Shown here in pieces: positions 28,901 to 41,300 of a DNA stretch of 64,000 bases. The notes beneath the pieces are model-generated. The model worked only from the letters and a program-made list of their open reading frames with translations. It made no database searches and was not told the origin of the DNA. The stretch comes from Hypomesus transpacificus (Eukaryota; Chordata; Actinopteri; Osmeriformes; Osmeridae), in NCBI RefSeq assembly GCF_021917145.1, contig NC_061064.1, positions 2,591,137-2,655,136 of the forward strand. The letters are read 5' to 3'. Made by a program: the position numbers and the translations under genes. The first letter of the stretch is position 1. Every line of letters starts with the position of its first letter.

Positions 28901-31139
28901 GTGATGGCGAGGCTAGAGGCGTCTCCTCTGTGTCGCCGGCTTCCCTTCTCCTCCTTCCTCCTGCTGCCTCTACAGAGGATCACCCGCATCAAGATCCTGG
29001 TCCAGGTGAGCGGCAGACCCACACGCTGCGCACGTTAAAGGGGAAGAAAGAGAGCTCTGGTGTTTAGCTGCTCTTTCATCCACAACGTGCCTGTGTCAGC
29101 TGCTAGCGCCGTGTGACCAAGCTGTGTCTGTGGTTTCCAGAACATCCTGAAGAAGACTCAGGAGGGCAGCAGAGAGGAACACAGCGCCATGCTGGCTCTG
29201 ACCACTGTCTCCGAGGTATCCAGGTCTCACACGAGCAGGCTTACATTTGGACATTTTAGTCATTTAGCTGACACCTAACCCTAACCTTAACTTTTCAAAG
29301 TGAATTAACACGATGGAAGATCAAGAAGTGATAGTTTTAACAGTATCAGAGTCAAAGAATGGTTTGTATTTATTCATCACATAGCAAAGCAACCACATCT
29401 CAGTTACCAGGAACAGAACGACAACATGTTGATGACAGAAACTTGCTAATTACTGTATGGTGAACAACAAATAATACTACAGTGCAATGACAAAATCTTC
29501 GTTCAGGAAGTCAACTTTGACCCCTAATTCAAAAATGTTTTCAGCTCATCAAGAAATCCAACAAGCTGGTGGGTCAGATGAAGCAGATGGAGGAGCTCAT
29601 TCAGATCACCAACCAGCTGGAGTTTCACGGGATCAAGGTGCGCCGTTTTCCTCCCCTCAGTCAGAGCGCCACTGACCTCGAAAGCAGTGAAGATGAGGAA
29701 CATGGACGATAGAGCGATGAGTCACCAACCCCCTGTCCCTTGTCCCTGTCAGGCCCTCCCCCTCATCTCCACCACCCGCTGGCTGGAGAAACGAGGAGAG
29801 CTGCAAGAGCTGACCAAGGGAGCGTCCCTCTTCAGCTTCGGATTCAAGCTCACCCCCTTCTACCTCTTCCTCTTCAACGACCTTCTCCTCGTAACGCAGA
29901 AGAAGAGGTGAGCTTTGAGGAAACGCCTTGCGAAATGTCTCGTTCACCTCCCACCTATTCCCCGTCTCTCTCCCTCCATCTCTCTCACTCCGTCTCCTTC
30001 CCGCCGTTTCTCTCCCTCCGTCTCTCTCCCGCGGTCTCTCTCCCGCCATATCCATTTCTCTCCTACCTTTCCTCCAATTCACCAAAATCCCTCCTCCACC
30101 TGTCCCCTATCTCTCCATCTCACCCCTCTCCTTTTACCTACCTCCCTCCCCTCCACCTCCTCTTCAGCTCAGAGCGCTACGTAGTGATAGACCACGCCCA
30201 TCGCACCCTGGTGCAGGTGAAGGCAGTGGACACAGGTGACCTGGGATCCCGGTACGAGCATTCCTTCTCTCTGCTGCTGCTGGAGAACCACCAAGGTCAG
30301 GCCAGCGAACGCCTTCTGAAGGCTCCCTCGGGGTGAGCACATACAGCCCGAATAGTTATCTCAGTCTCTCTCTAACCCACCTCCAAGATGATACTGTAGC
30401 TGGCTCGAAGAGAAGGCGGGTTGGATGTTTTGTTTGAGGGTCTGTCCGTTTGTTGTAGGTCAGACCTGCACAGGTGGATTGGAGCATTCCCCTCCATGAG
30501 TGAACCCAGCAGACAGGAGGTGGTGTACGAGGACTGGGGTAGGTAGTCTGTCACATGGATGCACTGACTGGTGTCTTTACAGGATATTGTGATATTTATG
30601 TTTGAACCTGAAGACCCTAACCCAGAGACATGGCTGTGTTCTCTCGGAGCCCTGTGTGTTTGAATGACGGTAATGACAAAGAAACATTTCCATCCTGGAT
30701 GGACAATAAAAGTTTTGTTCTGTTTCAGACTGTCCACAGTTTCAGTGTGTGGAAGTATACAGAGCCCAGCAACGTGACGAGCTGTCCCTGGAGCCAACAG
30801 ATATCATCAATGTGTGGCGGAAGACCCATGAAGGTTAGATTTAAAAAAGTATATAAGTTATTAAAAAACAAGACTGCTCTAGGCAAGAAAATACTTATCT
30901 CCTATTCCCAATCAAGATTAAATCGGGCTTAATGGTCATTCATGGTTCATATCCATTAATATCCATGTCTCTTCAACCACCAAGGTTGGTACGAGGGACT
31001 CCGTCTCCTGGACAACGAGAAAGGCTGGTTTCCTTCCAGGGTTGTCGTGGAGATAACAAACGAACATGTGAGGAGACGGAATCTTCGGGAACAGTTCCGG
31101 ATCACTCAGGCAACGGCTGCCATTGAAACAGAGAGCTGA
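25928..31139 (+). CDS. arhgef15: Rho guanine nucleotide exchange factor 15 (ephexin-5 / Vsm-RhoGEF)
   Basis: Fourteen exons: 25928-26282, 26445-27339, 27446-27510, 27624-27856, 28133-28293, 28371-28523, 28876-29005, 29141-29215, 29545-29637, 29753-29907, 30168-30332, 30459-30538, 30729-30833 and 30985-31139; 939 residues. The N-terminus is a disordered Pro-rich region that keeps the family mark [16 protein letters not shown] and holds a His/Pro tandem repeat (26930-27181). PLYQDYQ and [14 protein letters not shown] lead into the DH domain (from about residue 517: [40 protein letters not shown]), then a PH domain ([22 protein letters not shown]) and a C-terminal SH3 ([29 protein letters not shown]). 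It activates RhoA downstream of Eph receptors in vessels and neurons. The slc25a35-rangrf neighbourhood supports orthology with human ARHGEF15. The first in-frame ATG is used. Poly(A) signals AATAAA at 31329 and 31333. Confidence 0.93.
26930..27181 (+). repeat. Coding minisatellite, 12 x 21 bp (PTPHRHS-type units) in arhgef15
   Basis: Twelve 7-residue units in frame: [35 protein letters not shown] and so on, ending PTLHHPR. No unit breaks the frame. It lies in exon 2 upstream of the DH domain. Confidence 0.95.
27541..27610 (-). repeat. SINE fragment in arhgef15 intron 3
   Basis: The plus strand shows CATTTCGCAGATGCTTCTGT and GGGGGATTCGAACCTCCGAC, an inverted tail and B box of a tRNA-headed SINE, just upstream of exon 4. 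Confidence 0.45.
28667..28843 (+). repeat. Leu-type SINE in arhgef15 intron 6
   Basis: GTCAGATGGTTGAGCGGTTA head, common body, shortened tail GTTCCATAGCGTTTGCTAAA. It ends about 30 bp before exon 7. Confidence 0.85.
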
Positions 31140-31741
31140 GGCATATACTGGACCTCACTGTCAGCTATCAACAGACTCCTCTCACAGCACCGTTTCCAAA
31201 TCACTAGGAACTGTTCTCATATATTCACATGTATCCAACATGATTTTTTTACTAGCCTATGTTCAAAGTAAACAGCTACATGAAGCAATTTCTCAACAAC
31301 AACAAAAATTATCCATCCATAACTTGTAAATAAATAAATCATTAATTGATGCAAGTTGTTTTTATTGTACTGATATTTTGTGTCTGGTGAAAAAGATGGT
31401 GGCCTCTGGGCCAGCCCGGTACTCTGCAGCAGGGGGGGCCCTGCTCAGCTCCCAGGGGTGCACATATGCCCCCCCCGGAGGACAGGAGGACTTCCAACTG
31501 CAGGAAACCCAAAACAGTCAAGCATGTCATAGCATTGAGAGGAGTTCATCAGGAGATACTATTGATGTCTATGACTGCTTTGTATGATGTGTAAAGGCTG
31601 AAATGAAGGATACCTGTTTCAGTTGTCACCTATTAGTTGGAAATATTTGCCGTTTTGTTCCCCTGAAGAAGAAGATTTTTTTATTAGAGAGTGCTATCCC
31701 TGATAGATGTATGTGTGTGTGTGTGTGTGTGTAACTCTCAC
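31140..31741. other. Convergent 3' ends of arhgef15 (+) and zpax (-)
   Basis: arhgef15 poly(A) signals lie at 31329 and 31333 (+) and a zpax candidate AATAAA at 31361-31366 (-), about 30 bp apart. The last zpax exon must lie in 31370-31730 but its acceptor could not be fixed: candidates are near 31499 and 31608. Confidence 0.6.
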
Positions 31742-34700
31742 CCCAGGGTCTCCGGGCCTCATCTCTAAAGGAGGGGTGATGCTGTATTCTGAAGGGCTGG
31801 AGGCTCTACCCCTGTTGGGGGGAGGGACCAACCAGGAGCGAGAGGCTCTCCTGGGGGCCCAGGGGGAGACATGCCTGGGCTGGTAGAGGGACACGGAGCG
31901 ACTGCCATACACCGGATAGACACAGCCAACAGGGACGCTAAGGAAGGAAGTTCATTAAGATGTGCGTTGGACCACTGGAAGAGAGACGCTGAACAGTGAT
32001 GAAGACCAAAGTCTCACCTGAAGAGAGGATACCGGGCATTTGTGGGGGAGTATCTCACTTCGTTGGTGTATACCACCTGGTCCTCCTCCACCTACGACAG
32101 AGTAATACAGGAACAGCATGGGCATAAAGTGGACACGCTTACTGTACTTTTAGTACATCTTTTAACAGAGTCTTCCGACCCCTTAGCTTCGCGTCTGAAC
32201 GAAGCCCAGGCCTCACGTTTCTGATGGTACCACAGGAGTCCAGAGAGAAGCTGAAGATGGCCTGTGTTCCGTCCACTTGGACTGGGGTACAGCTGGGGTC
32301 CAGTAAGGTGGTGAGACTGGGATCGATGTCCAGGGAGGCCGACGCCAGGTCCACCATCAAGATCACTCTGTCGTCGGGCAGACACACTGCGGGGGGGGGA
32401 CACGCCCCCGTTAAAACTACCAGGTTTACGTTTAGTCATTTAGCAGACGCTCTTATCCAGAGGCAAACAGGGTGAAGTGCCTTGCCCAGGGACACAACAT
32501 CATATCGCACCGCCGGGACCCCCCGCCGGGAATCAAACTGGCAACCTTCTGATTAGTATCCAGATTTCCTAACCGCTCAGCCATCTGACCCCCTTTAGGT
32601 TAAAAATGGCATGGGCATAGTTCAGAAGTAGAACATTTGCCTGCAGACCAAGCAGGTCCCAGGTTCAAATCCTTCCCATGTTCATCGCTTTGGATAAAAG
32701 ACGTCTACAGGCACATTTATTACAAAGATATTTATGTGAATCGCCCTGTGGACACTGATGTAGTAAAACAGCATGGAAGATTGGGGGGGGGGGGGGGAGG
32801 GGGGGGGTCTGGGTGACTTGGATGAGGATAGTGAAACCTGGATCTCTTTACCAAGCAGTTGCCTCACAGGAAAGACACATTTCTGGGTGAAGGTGCTCTC
32901 CACTCTAGACGTCTCCTTGTCCTCCACGCTCACCCCCACATTTACCACCAGACCCTGCATACTGAGACCCTGTCGGGATCAGAAGAAGCAGATTAGAGAT
33001 CACATAGGAACCAGCTCACTCCCTCCCCCTGGTTAGATCCATTCCCACCTCGTAGGTCATGCCCAGGCCATAGAGCGGGATCTGCAAGATGGAGTAGTTA
33101 TTCATGGAGATCAGCTCATAGCCCGCCAGCTCCACCAGCTCCCGGTCCAGCCTCCGGCCGCCGACATACACCTCCCACTGGGAGATCAGGTTCCCTTGAT
33201 GCACCTGCAGCCGAACCCCTTTATCCGTGCAGTCCCCTTCCACCCGGGGCAGGACTGAAGGACACACGGACAACAGGACGTGGTTAGTTGGGAGTGGAGA
33301 TTAGCAGTATTGGATTGCATCACTTCCTGTCGCATTGATTTTACGCTGTACTCTCTATACGCACTATTTCTATGTCGCTTTGGATAAAAGCATACATTTA
33401 TGAAAAATAATTTAATAAAACGAGAGTTTAGCTGCAGCATCAGGAGCCGACTGACCAACATCCTGCAGGTCTGTCTCCACGGTGATGGGGTGGTGGAAGA
33501 CCTCTCCATGGGGGGAGAGGATGAAGGTGAAGACCCCAGTCAGCCTGTAGTTTCTATAACTATTCCCTACATACTAGGAGAGGACAAACAGAGACCAGAG
33601 TCGGTAGCAGACGGAGACAATCCAGAGGACATCACATGGACTATACTATAGACAGGAGGATTTACAGGGATATAACTGCCTCTGCCCTCACCTTCTGGGA
33701 CACCAGGGTGTGTGAGAAAGGGATTTGGAGCAGGTAGCCATGGGTGCCATTTGGGAAGGGGACTTCTGAGAGATTGAAGCCGAAATGTGGCACCTCATCC
33801 CAGGACACAGTCTGCTCCCCGACACTGAGGTAGGAGAAGAAGACATCCGGAGGGAAGGAGCCCACAACTATGGAGAACACACGCTCCGCTGCCATGGTCA
33901 CTGTAGCATAGCAACAAACACAAAAACATCCGAGACAAAACAAGGATGTGAGATGCTGTGGTGGAGGCGTCTCTAACTGGCTGGTGTTGTGAGGAGACTT
34001 GCCGTTGATGAGACGGGGAGTTTGACGGAGGTGCATGATTGACAGGGACCTGTAGGAGCGGGAGACTGTCATCGGCCAAAGAGCATCCTCCCACTGCTGC
34101 ATGTAGAACAGATCCAGGAAGTAGGACTGGAAGTAATGGCCATCCTGCACATAGCTCTGGGAGGGAGAAGGGCACCTTACATTTTATTTATTTTAGTAGA
34201 AGCTTTTATCCAAAGCTACATACAAAAAGAGGGGTTAGGAATGGGGGATAGGTGTCGATGACCATCTACATTCCGACTCAATACCTTGATGTATCCTCCT
34301 TCTGCTCCGAATGGAATCCAGATTTTTATGTTCCCACCCTGTTTCCTAATGATATATCCTCGTTGTCGGGCTGTGCAGTCGCTAACAAGGCGTCCCTCCA
34401 CGCCCACCCTCAGGCCCCTGTCTCTAAAGGGCGCCCGCACCAGCGGGGACAGACTCTTGGGAAAGGTCCACAGAAGGTTACCTCCCTCCATGGTGACCTT
34501 TTCTTGAAGAGTGGAGGGGGTGAGATTCTCACACATTTCAAAGTTGATGTATTTCTATTTTAACATGGATGTGCATTCATGGGAATATCTTTCCCGACAG
34601 GAGACATACTTGTGGTGCAGGCCACGGATGCGTCCACTTGCAGAAGCACCCACTGGTGTTTATACAGGATGCTAGCGCTCACCACCTCCACCTCAACACC

Positions 34701-36440
34701 ATTCTCCTCAGACGATTAAAAAAAGTTACAGTATTTGAATAGCCCAACAAGAAAGACACACCAAAACGTATATGGGAAAAGGTCAAAAAACTAAAAAACA
34801 GCTGATTATAACACAACAGTAGAGTATAACCCTAGAATATAACTAGAAGTACATTTACATGTATTCATTTAGCAGATGCTCTTATCCAGAGCAACTTGGA
34901 CATTCCCCCGAGGCAAGTACGGTGAAGTGCCTTGCCCAAGGACACAACGTCGGGAATCAAACCAGCAACCTTCTGATTTCTAGCTTGATTCCCTAACCGC
35001 TCAGCCACCTGACTCCCAGGAGTAGTAGTACCTGCTGCAGCTTGTAGGAGAGGCGGGAGTCGTAAGCACAGCGCAGTGTGATGCGTGTCTTGCTGGTGTT
35101 GACGTGGTAACCCAAGAGCTGGGCCGTCTCCACCGGGACCGTCTCCTTCTTCACGGGGGGGCTCTTTGTCCCGTGGGAGGGGCCAGGTACACGGAACACC
35201 ACCCGCCACTCGCTCATCCCCTCGTCCAACATCTGGAAGCACACACACACACACACACAAGGAAAGTTCAACAAACCTGAAGACGCTGTGGAGATCTGGA
35301 AGGAAGGAGCGATGTTGGTGTTTAGGAGAGGAGGATGACCTCACCTCGGGTGGAGGAGCCATCCACTCCACTCCCTGGTGAGCAGTAGGAGGGCGTAGCT
35401 TCCTCACGGAGACCTGACACAATGATCCCAGAGCCCAACAAATCCCCTCAGAATGAGTCAAGAAAGTAAAGATTCGAGACCTATAATAGGAGAAACTTGA
35501 CAAAGTCACGGTCATATTTCTCACAGAGCTCTGCTTACCTCCATGTAGTTCTCCTCACAGATGATCTCGCGGGGTTTCCATGGGTGCTCCAGCAGGCAGC
35601 TAAGCTGTAGAGGGTAGGATCTCTCCTCTCCGCGCTCATCTTGGTGCACAAACCACACAAGCAGACTGAAGTCTGAATCTTTCTGGAAGACAAACAGAGC
35701 TTACAGTTTGCCATATCGATGCATATGTTCAATAACCTGTGAGTTTTCGTATTGAGTCTGCAGGAGCCATTAATTTACTCTTCGTCCACAGTTGCTTATC
35801 ACCTCATTTATTACATAGCACGCCAAGAAAGAGGCTCTGAGGACTAAGTCCCCCTTGGTGTCCAACACCATGGTGTAGCCACATTCTGCAGCCTGTTGTC
35901 TGAGCAGTATGTGGACTCCATCGCTACCTGTCAATCAATTTCGGGTGTTAAACAAAAAAAATATTTAAATGGATGACATCTCAAAATTATTTTGAGCATA
36001 GCTCATCATTTCCGTCCTTTAGTTTAGATTTAACATCACTCACCTTCGACAGCAAATCGGAATTTTGTACCAAGAATATTTGACCTGACAGCGACCCAGA
36101 AATGACGATCGTGACATTCGGTTCTAAACATCCCTTCAGAAAATGAGGACGTGGTTTAACATTATCAATAGGCTCCAGACGATGCGAAGCAATATTTTGG
36201 TAAAACCCATGTTTTCATTTTACTTACCCGGTGGTGCATTGTCAGCAAAGCAAACGTGTAGAAGGCAACACAATATACTGGAATAAACATTAAGAAAGCT
36301 TTACTGTACCCTGAAGAAAAGTCGTCAACTTTGCACACACCCAAATGTAATTCCGTGAACAACTGATTAATTATACGCAATGCATTGCATATTTTGTCAC
36401 TCTTTTTGATAACTTACCACATGTATGTTGAGTCATTCAT
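31370..36440 (-). CDS. zpax: Zona pellucida glycoprotein AX (egg envelope); last exon uncertain
   Basis: Seventeen phase-consistent exons: 36418-36440, 36228-36277, 36044-36133, 35803-35927, 35539-35682, 35345-35413, 35032-35232, 34610-34706, 34285-34502, 34003-34156, 33692-33900, 33456-33573, 33049-33254, 32852-32969, 32217-32386, 32018-32091 and 31742-31937; 754 codons before the terminal exon. A signal peptide is split over exons 1-2 (MCILCCLLHVCFADN). ZPAX marks: ECHDRHFWVAVRSN, AAECGYTMVLDTKGDLVLRA, SFLACYV, REIICEENYMEVSV. Further repeat-like ZP-N-type segments follow, then a ZP-N half-module (CLPDDRVILMVDLA, SCGTIRN, YTNEVRYSP, VPVGCVYP). After that comes only a Pro/Arg/Ser-rich tail; no ZP-C half was found. 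The intron after 34003 uses a GC donor (GCAAGT). ZPAX is an egg-coat protein made in oocytes or liver. Divergent from fis1. Confidence 0.85.
32424..32593 (-). repeat. Leu-type SINE in zpax intron 14
   Basis: Plus strand: TTTAGTCATTTAGCAGACGC tail, then body, B box GGGAATCAAACTGGCAACCT and A box CTAACCGCTCAGCCATCTGA. The middle of the tail is deleted. Confidence 0.85.
32613..32717 (+). repeat. tRNA-Cys-like SINE in zpax intron 14
   Basis: GGGCATAGTTCAGAAGTAGA, GCAGACCAAGCAGGTCCCAG and TTCAAATCC B box, with tail ATCGCTTTGGATAAAAGACG. Confidence 0.75.
34852..35018 (-). repeat. Leu-type SINE in zpax intron 7
   Basis: Plus strand: CATTTAGCAGATGCTCTTAT tail to CTAACCGCTCAGCCACCTGA head. It ends 13 bp from exon 7 of zpax, so it lies almost at the splice donor. 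Confidence 0.85.
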
Positions 36441-36896
36441 GATTCGGATTTTTCTCTAAACTGTATTTGTAAACGTTCAAGGTATTTCAGTTTGTAAAAT
36501 GCAAAAGGACCATCGAATTCTATTTCTATTATTCTTCTTCTTGAGATTCCTCATTCATTTGAATCTGGCTCGTTCTCATGTCAGAAGCCGTTTTGATTGG
36601 GTGTTGAACACACACCTGTGGACGACCCAGCCCTAATTAGTGTGGCTTCAAATCAATTAAGTGCACCGACCAAATCCTTGAGATGGTCGTGTTTCAATAA
36701 TGATCCAGACAATTATGTAACATTGATATCATTTTTTTAAAAATGTTTTATATATGATTTGTTTTTAATAGCCTACTGTAATACATCGATAAGGCGCTGA
36801 TACAACAAGGTCAAGAAGGTAATGATGATGAGTCGTAGGAAGGAAAACGTTGTGTTTCCGGTTATGACGCAATATATTGTTACTGTATCCGTAAAC
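36441..36896. promoter_or_regulatory. Shared zpax (-) / fis1 (+) upstream region
   Basis: The two genes start 456 bp apart in opposite directions. The fis1 ATG follows GTTGTGTTTCCGGTTATGAC, where TTTCCGG is a plausible ETS-type core near a housekeeping start. No TATA box stands out. Confidence 0.5.
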
Positions 36897-38350
36897 ATGG
36901 AGGCTGTTGTTGACGAAGTTGTAACGCCGGAGGATCTTTCGGTGAGTTTATCTCAGTGTCTCTTTATGGGTTGGTCTGAACATCCTTTCGATGCAGAATG
37001 ATTAATGTGACTAATGGGGGTATTGGATGATGGAGGCTGCATTGTATGAGCATTATCGTATTGAACTCGTACGGCTAGATAATATAGCTAGCTAACTAGT
37101 TAGCCTAGCTTTAGCAATCGTTCGTATAACCATTGACTGAAACACGTTGCGTCGTCTGTCATTAACATACTGGAATATTGTTATGCCTTTATCCAAATGG
37201 TCAATATAGTAGCAATTAACTCTGCATTGTTTTCTCAGAAATTTGAAAAGAAGTATAAAGCCGAGCTGGCCAAAGCGGATGTGACCAAAGATACAAAGTT
37301 CGAATATGCATGGTGTCTGATTCGGAGCAAGTCCTCCAACGACATCAAGAAGGGCATAGTTCTTCTAGACGGTAAACCGAAGTCCTAACAAACGCTATCA
37401 CCGTAGCGTTATGTGATAAGTGTACACTGTAGCCTACGCGCTATCACCGTATATGATAAGTGCCTCCGTGTCCTTGTATGACAGTATCTATCTGGGTTCT
37501 GTTTATCGTTGCAAGTTGTCTACATAGCGAGAGGAACCCAGAGAATAAGAACATTTTAAGACAGATGAAAGATAAACATACGTTAATCACAGCCTATTTG
37601 TACAGAGCTGATACACAAAGGAACTAAGGATGACCAGAGGGACTACTTGTTTTACCTGGCAATTGGAAACTACAAACTAAAGGTAATGGGAAGGTATCTC
37701 CATGTGTTTTGTGTCTTCATATGATGCCATAATGTGTCTATTATAAGTGAAGGGACTACAATTCTATATTTGAATGGCGTCTTTCAGGAATATGAGAGAG
37801 GACTGAAATGCATCCGGATTCTACTGAAGAGTGAACCAGGAAACACTCAAGCTTTGGATCTGGAGACTCTCATTAAGAAGGCGATGAGGAAAGGTGAGCT
37901 GAGCATGGGGCTGTGGCTTTAATAACACAATATCATCCCTACTTGCCATATTGTGCCTCTTTTTTACTATAATGTTGCCGGGGGCAGCTTTTTGTGTTTC
38001 TTGTATCTTGACGCAAGCTAAAGTCTTCCTTCTGCGTCGGAACAGTCAAACTAAGACTTCTGCCTTATCAGCAATAGCTTATTTGATGCCATGGGGACAC
38101 CAAGCTTGTTTCAGCCTAGTGTCGCCAGTTGTCATGTCTTGTCCAGCAGATATATCAATATAGTATTGTACATAAATCTCAAAGTGAGCACAATTCATGA
38201 TGTCCAATTTGATGATGATGATGATGGATGGTAAATAGTTTTGTTTGTTTACCAGATGGTTTGGTTGGCATGGCCATTGTCGGAGGAATTGGCCTTGGTG
38301 TTGCTGGATTGGCTGGTCTCGTTGGTCTGGTTGTGTCGAAGAAGATCTGA
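36897..38350 (+). CDS. fis1: Mitochondrial fission 1 protein
   Basis: Five exons: 36897-36941, 37239-37371, 37606-37682, 37788-37893 and 38256-38350; 151 residues (human 152). It starts MEAVVDEVVTPEDL; the TPR-like helical bundle is seen as KFEKKYKAELA, FEYAWCLIRSK, RDYLFYLAIGNYKLKEYERG and LETLIKKAMRKDGLVGM. The C-terminal anchor GGIGLGVAGLAGLVGLVV ends SKKI. FIS1 sits tail-anchored in the outer mitochondrial and peroxisomal membranes and helps recruit fission factors. It is next to cldn15, as on human 7q22.1. Confidence 0.98.
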
Positions 38351-41300
38351 GAGATGGATCAAAGGGCTGCCCCATTCTGCCGCCGGCCGTCTACGAAGTC
38401 CATATTCAAATGAATACACAATAACAAGTAACTAAAACTTTTGTGTTTTTATTCTTTTCTTTCATGGTTATCCTTCACATAAAACGAACCAGAAGTGCGA
38501 TTACCCTGTATAGAGGGCACAAGTGAAAAGTAGTGATACGTGCTAAAAGTTTTGCCAGGCTTTTGCTTCAGCCAACATTGTATCATGTGTAGCATTCTGC
38601 CATGAGCTGCTAAGTTACTCACTGTCCTCACGTTTTCATTTTCTGTTTTGGGAGGGGGGGGGGGGGGGGGGAGTGTGTGTTGCCATATTCACAAAATGAT
38701 TTACGTCAATGGACTCCCACCCTCCTGTAGAGCTATCTTACTGATAATCCCTCCAACACTACAACATTGTGCTCAACTGATTATAATTTTTTTATTTTTG
38801 ACGTGTTTAAATCAGGGTGGTTAAAATTTGGGTTGGATCAAAAACCTACAGAGTTTCTGTAGCGTGCCCAGGGCTGGGACACTTCTGATGATGGACAGTA
38901 TCCCAACCAAGAGGTTTGATCTTTGCTTTGATCAACCATTACACCATTCTGTTGCACACTTAAGACTTACATCACCTATAATAAGGCCCATTGTGTATAT
39001 AAGTTTCACTGTGAGGATTAAAGTTGATAGGGAAAGAATTTAGACTAAATATTGGAACGTAAAGAGTCTAATAGCACAGGTGTTCTACTCTACTGAATTG
39101 GGAGTTTATATTTTACAGTTTTATTTTAAGTTATTTTCTGAGGGGGAAACCTTTCAAAATGATATTTACAACTCCAGAATGAGTACACACTAAATGGAAC
39201 CATTTCGACAGTGTTAAAAAAATATTATAGGATACTGTATATACATAGCCTATGTATAAAATGTGTTACTGTTTTGAGTTTAAAATGAAACAATAATGGT
39301 CACTAAGTTATTTCATGTTTTATATTGTTTGCATATTTTTTTTGTGATGCAATCTCCCTGGTTTATGCTGCCAAACCAAGTTTGAATATTATAAATAAGT
39401 AATATATAAATAAAATGTAATCTCCTTGTAATAAAGAAACTGTAGCAGTACTCATCAATCACAAACATCAAATCTATTTGGTATTTAATTTTTCCTCCAT
39501 CATTACTGAAGTAGATTTTCCAAATCAATTTTACTCTGACTAGCAGAACTGATTGAGTACACCAAGTTTGAGCCAACAATTCAATCGAAACTCACACTGA
39601 ATACACATCAAATACTCAGGATTGTGCAAATAATCTTTAACACTGTTGACTTATATTGAGGGCAAACACTTACATAAAACGACACACTGTGTGTTTATAT
39701 AACACATACTGGTCAACTAAACCAATAAAAGTAGTGCTAAGATAATTCAGTGATGAATTAATCTGGTGTTACTATTCTATCTTCTAATGGAAGATAATAT
39801 TTATGAAAAAAAAAAAATGTCTTTCATTGACAGTCAATTGACTTCAAGATTTGTATGGTCCATAAAAACTGCATAAAGATCTGGAAGCTTCCTGCCTTAC
39901 GTGATGTTGACATTGATGACATTTTGAATGGTTATGCTGTTCTTGAAGACTGCATTATAAAGAACGTAGTTTAAGATTTTTAATAGTGGTTTTAAATGAT
40001 GTGATGTGTTTTATCCTCCAACCCAATAAGGAAAGTAATTCTCCTAAAAGGAAAACATTGAGTGAACATAAGGTGGTACCGTGGTAACAAGTTCATGTAC
40101 ATGAAGAAAAGTCTGGAACGTTAAAAGAACAACATCTTGATTATAAGCCTGGTGCTGGCTGCTGTGGGTCTGCTAAGGATGTGGCTGAATGTGTGGTATC
40201 ATGTGACCTGGCATCTGCTCAATGGAGACAGTGTATTGGCAGGCAGCTCACAAACTCGGGCCTTTAAAAGACCTCCAGCACAACAGGATACCGCCTGTCA
40301 CAAGAAGACAAATGCTGTCCAAGGCTGATACACACTACTATTCTTGTTCTACAAGACTTTTGTTTAATGATTGAGCTTGAACTAAGGTTGCCTTAGTTTG
40401 AATATTAAGTCCTGGACTGAAGACACTTGACTAATTAAGAGTTGTTAAAGTGTTAAAGTACATCTTTATTAATTTAGTCAAGACATCAGAGAAATTTAAA
40501 GGATGAATTAAACTATAGTTACAGCCAATGAGATGGTACAAATGTGGGTAAACAATATGAGGTGGTGGGTTCAAAGCCAATTGAAATGCCGTTGATTGAA
40601 GTTTATCAAACAAAACATTAACAGAAAAAAGCGATAAGACAAATGATTTATGCACTGTGTTTTATTGTACTGTGTACTGTATCACCCACCATAACTCAGG
40701 TATACAGGTCTGGTACATCTGAAAAGTAGCCCATAGTCACATCACCTCCGTATATAAAAACGGGTACATTAGGTTTCCCAACAGATGTCCACAGCCGAAT
40801 CAGAATGAATTGACATTACATTTTAAGCTCCGTACTAGTGAAGTATTGGCCTGCATCTCCCCCTTGATGTGGCTGACCTGTGATATATGCAAGCTGTACT
40901 GTACCTTCAAACACTGCCTGCTCTTTGGTCAATGTATTACTCATGTTCAAAACCCCGCACAATGACAGATCCATTTCTAAACATCACAACCCATTCCCAC
41001 TTAGACAAACATCTTATGTTCATGAAAGAGCAGGTGTTGGAACAAATTCTTTGTCACCCTTCACATTTGTTTGATGCTAAATCGCTGCAAATCCTGTAGG
41101 CCTATGAATCATCAATTTCCTGATCTACGTTTCAAATGTGTACTCTGCAATAATGCTCTGCATTTACTTTTATTCTTTGATTTAGTTCCTCCATAGACCT
41201 GCACCAAAAGCACAAACTAGATAAGTAAAACAAGACAACATCGAGAGCGGATAGTTTTTCTGATGTCTTAGTGTTTCCACAGGGGCAGTCACGTCGCCGT

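Noticed and set aside
29915-30239. Ser/Pro-rich open frames between arhgef15 exons 10 and 11
   Set aside because: CT-rich intronic sequence; the DH-PH frame is continuous when it is spliced out.
40130-40328. Open frame with a hydrophobic start (LVLAAVGLLRMW)
   Set aside because: It has no ATG, no clear exon borders and no recognised family; probably chance.
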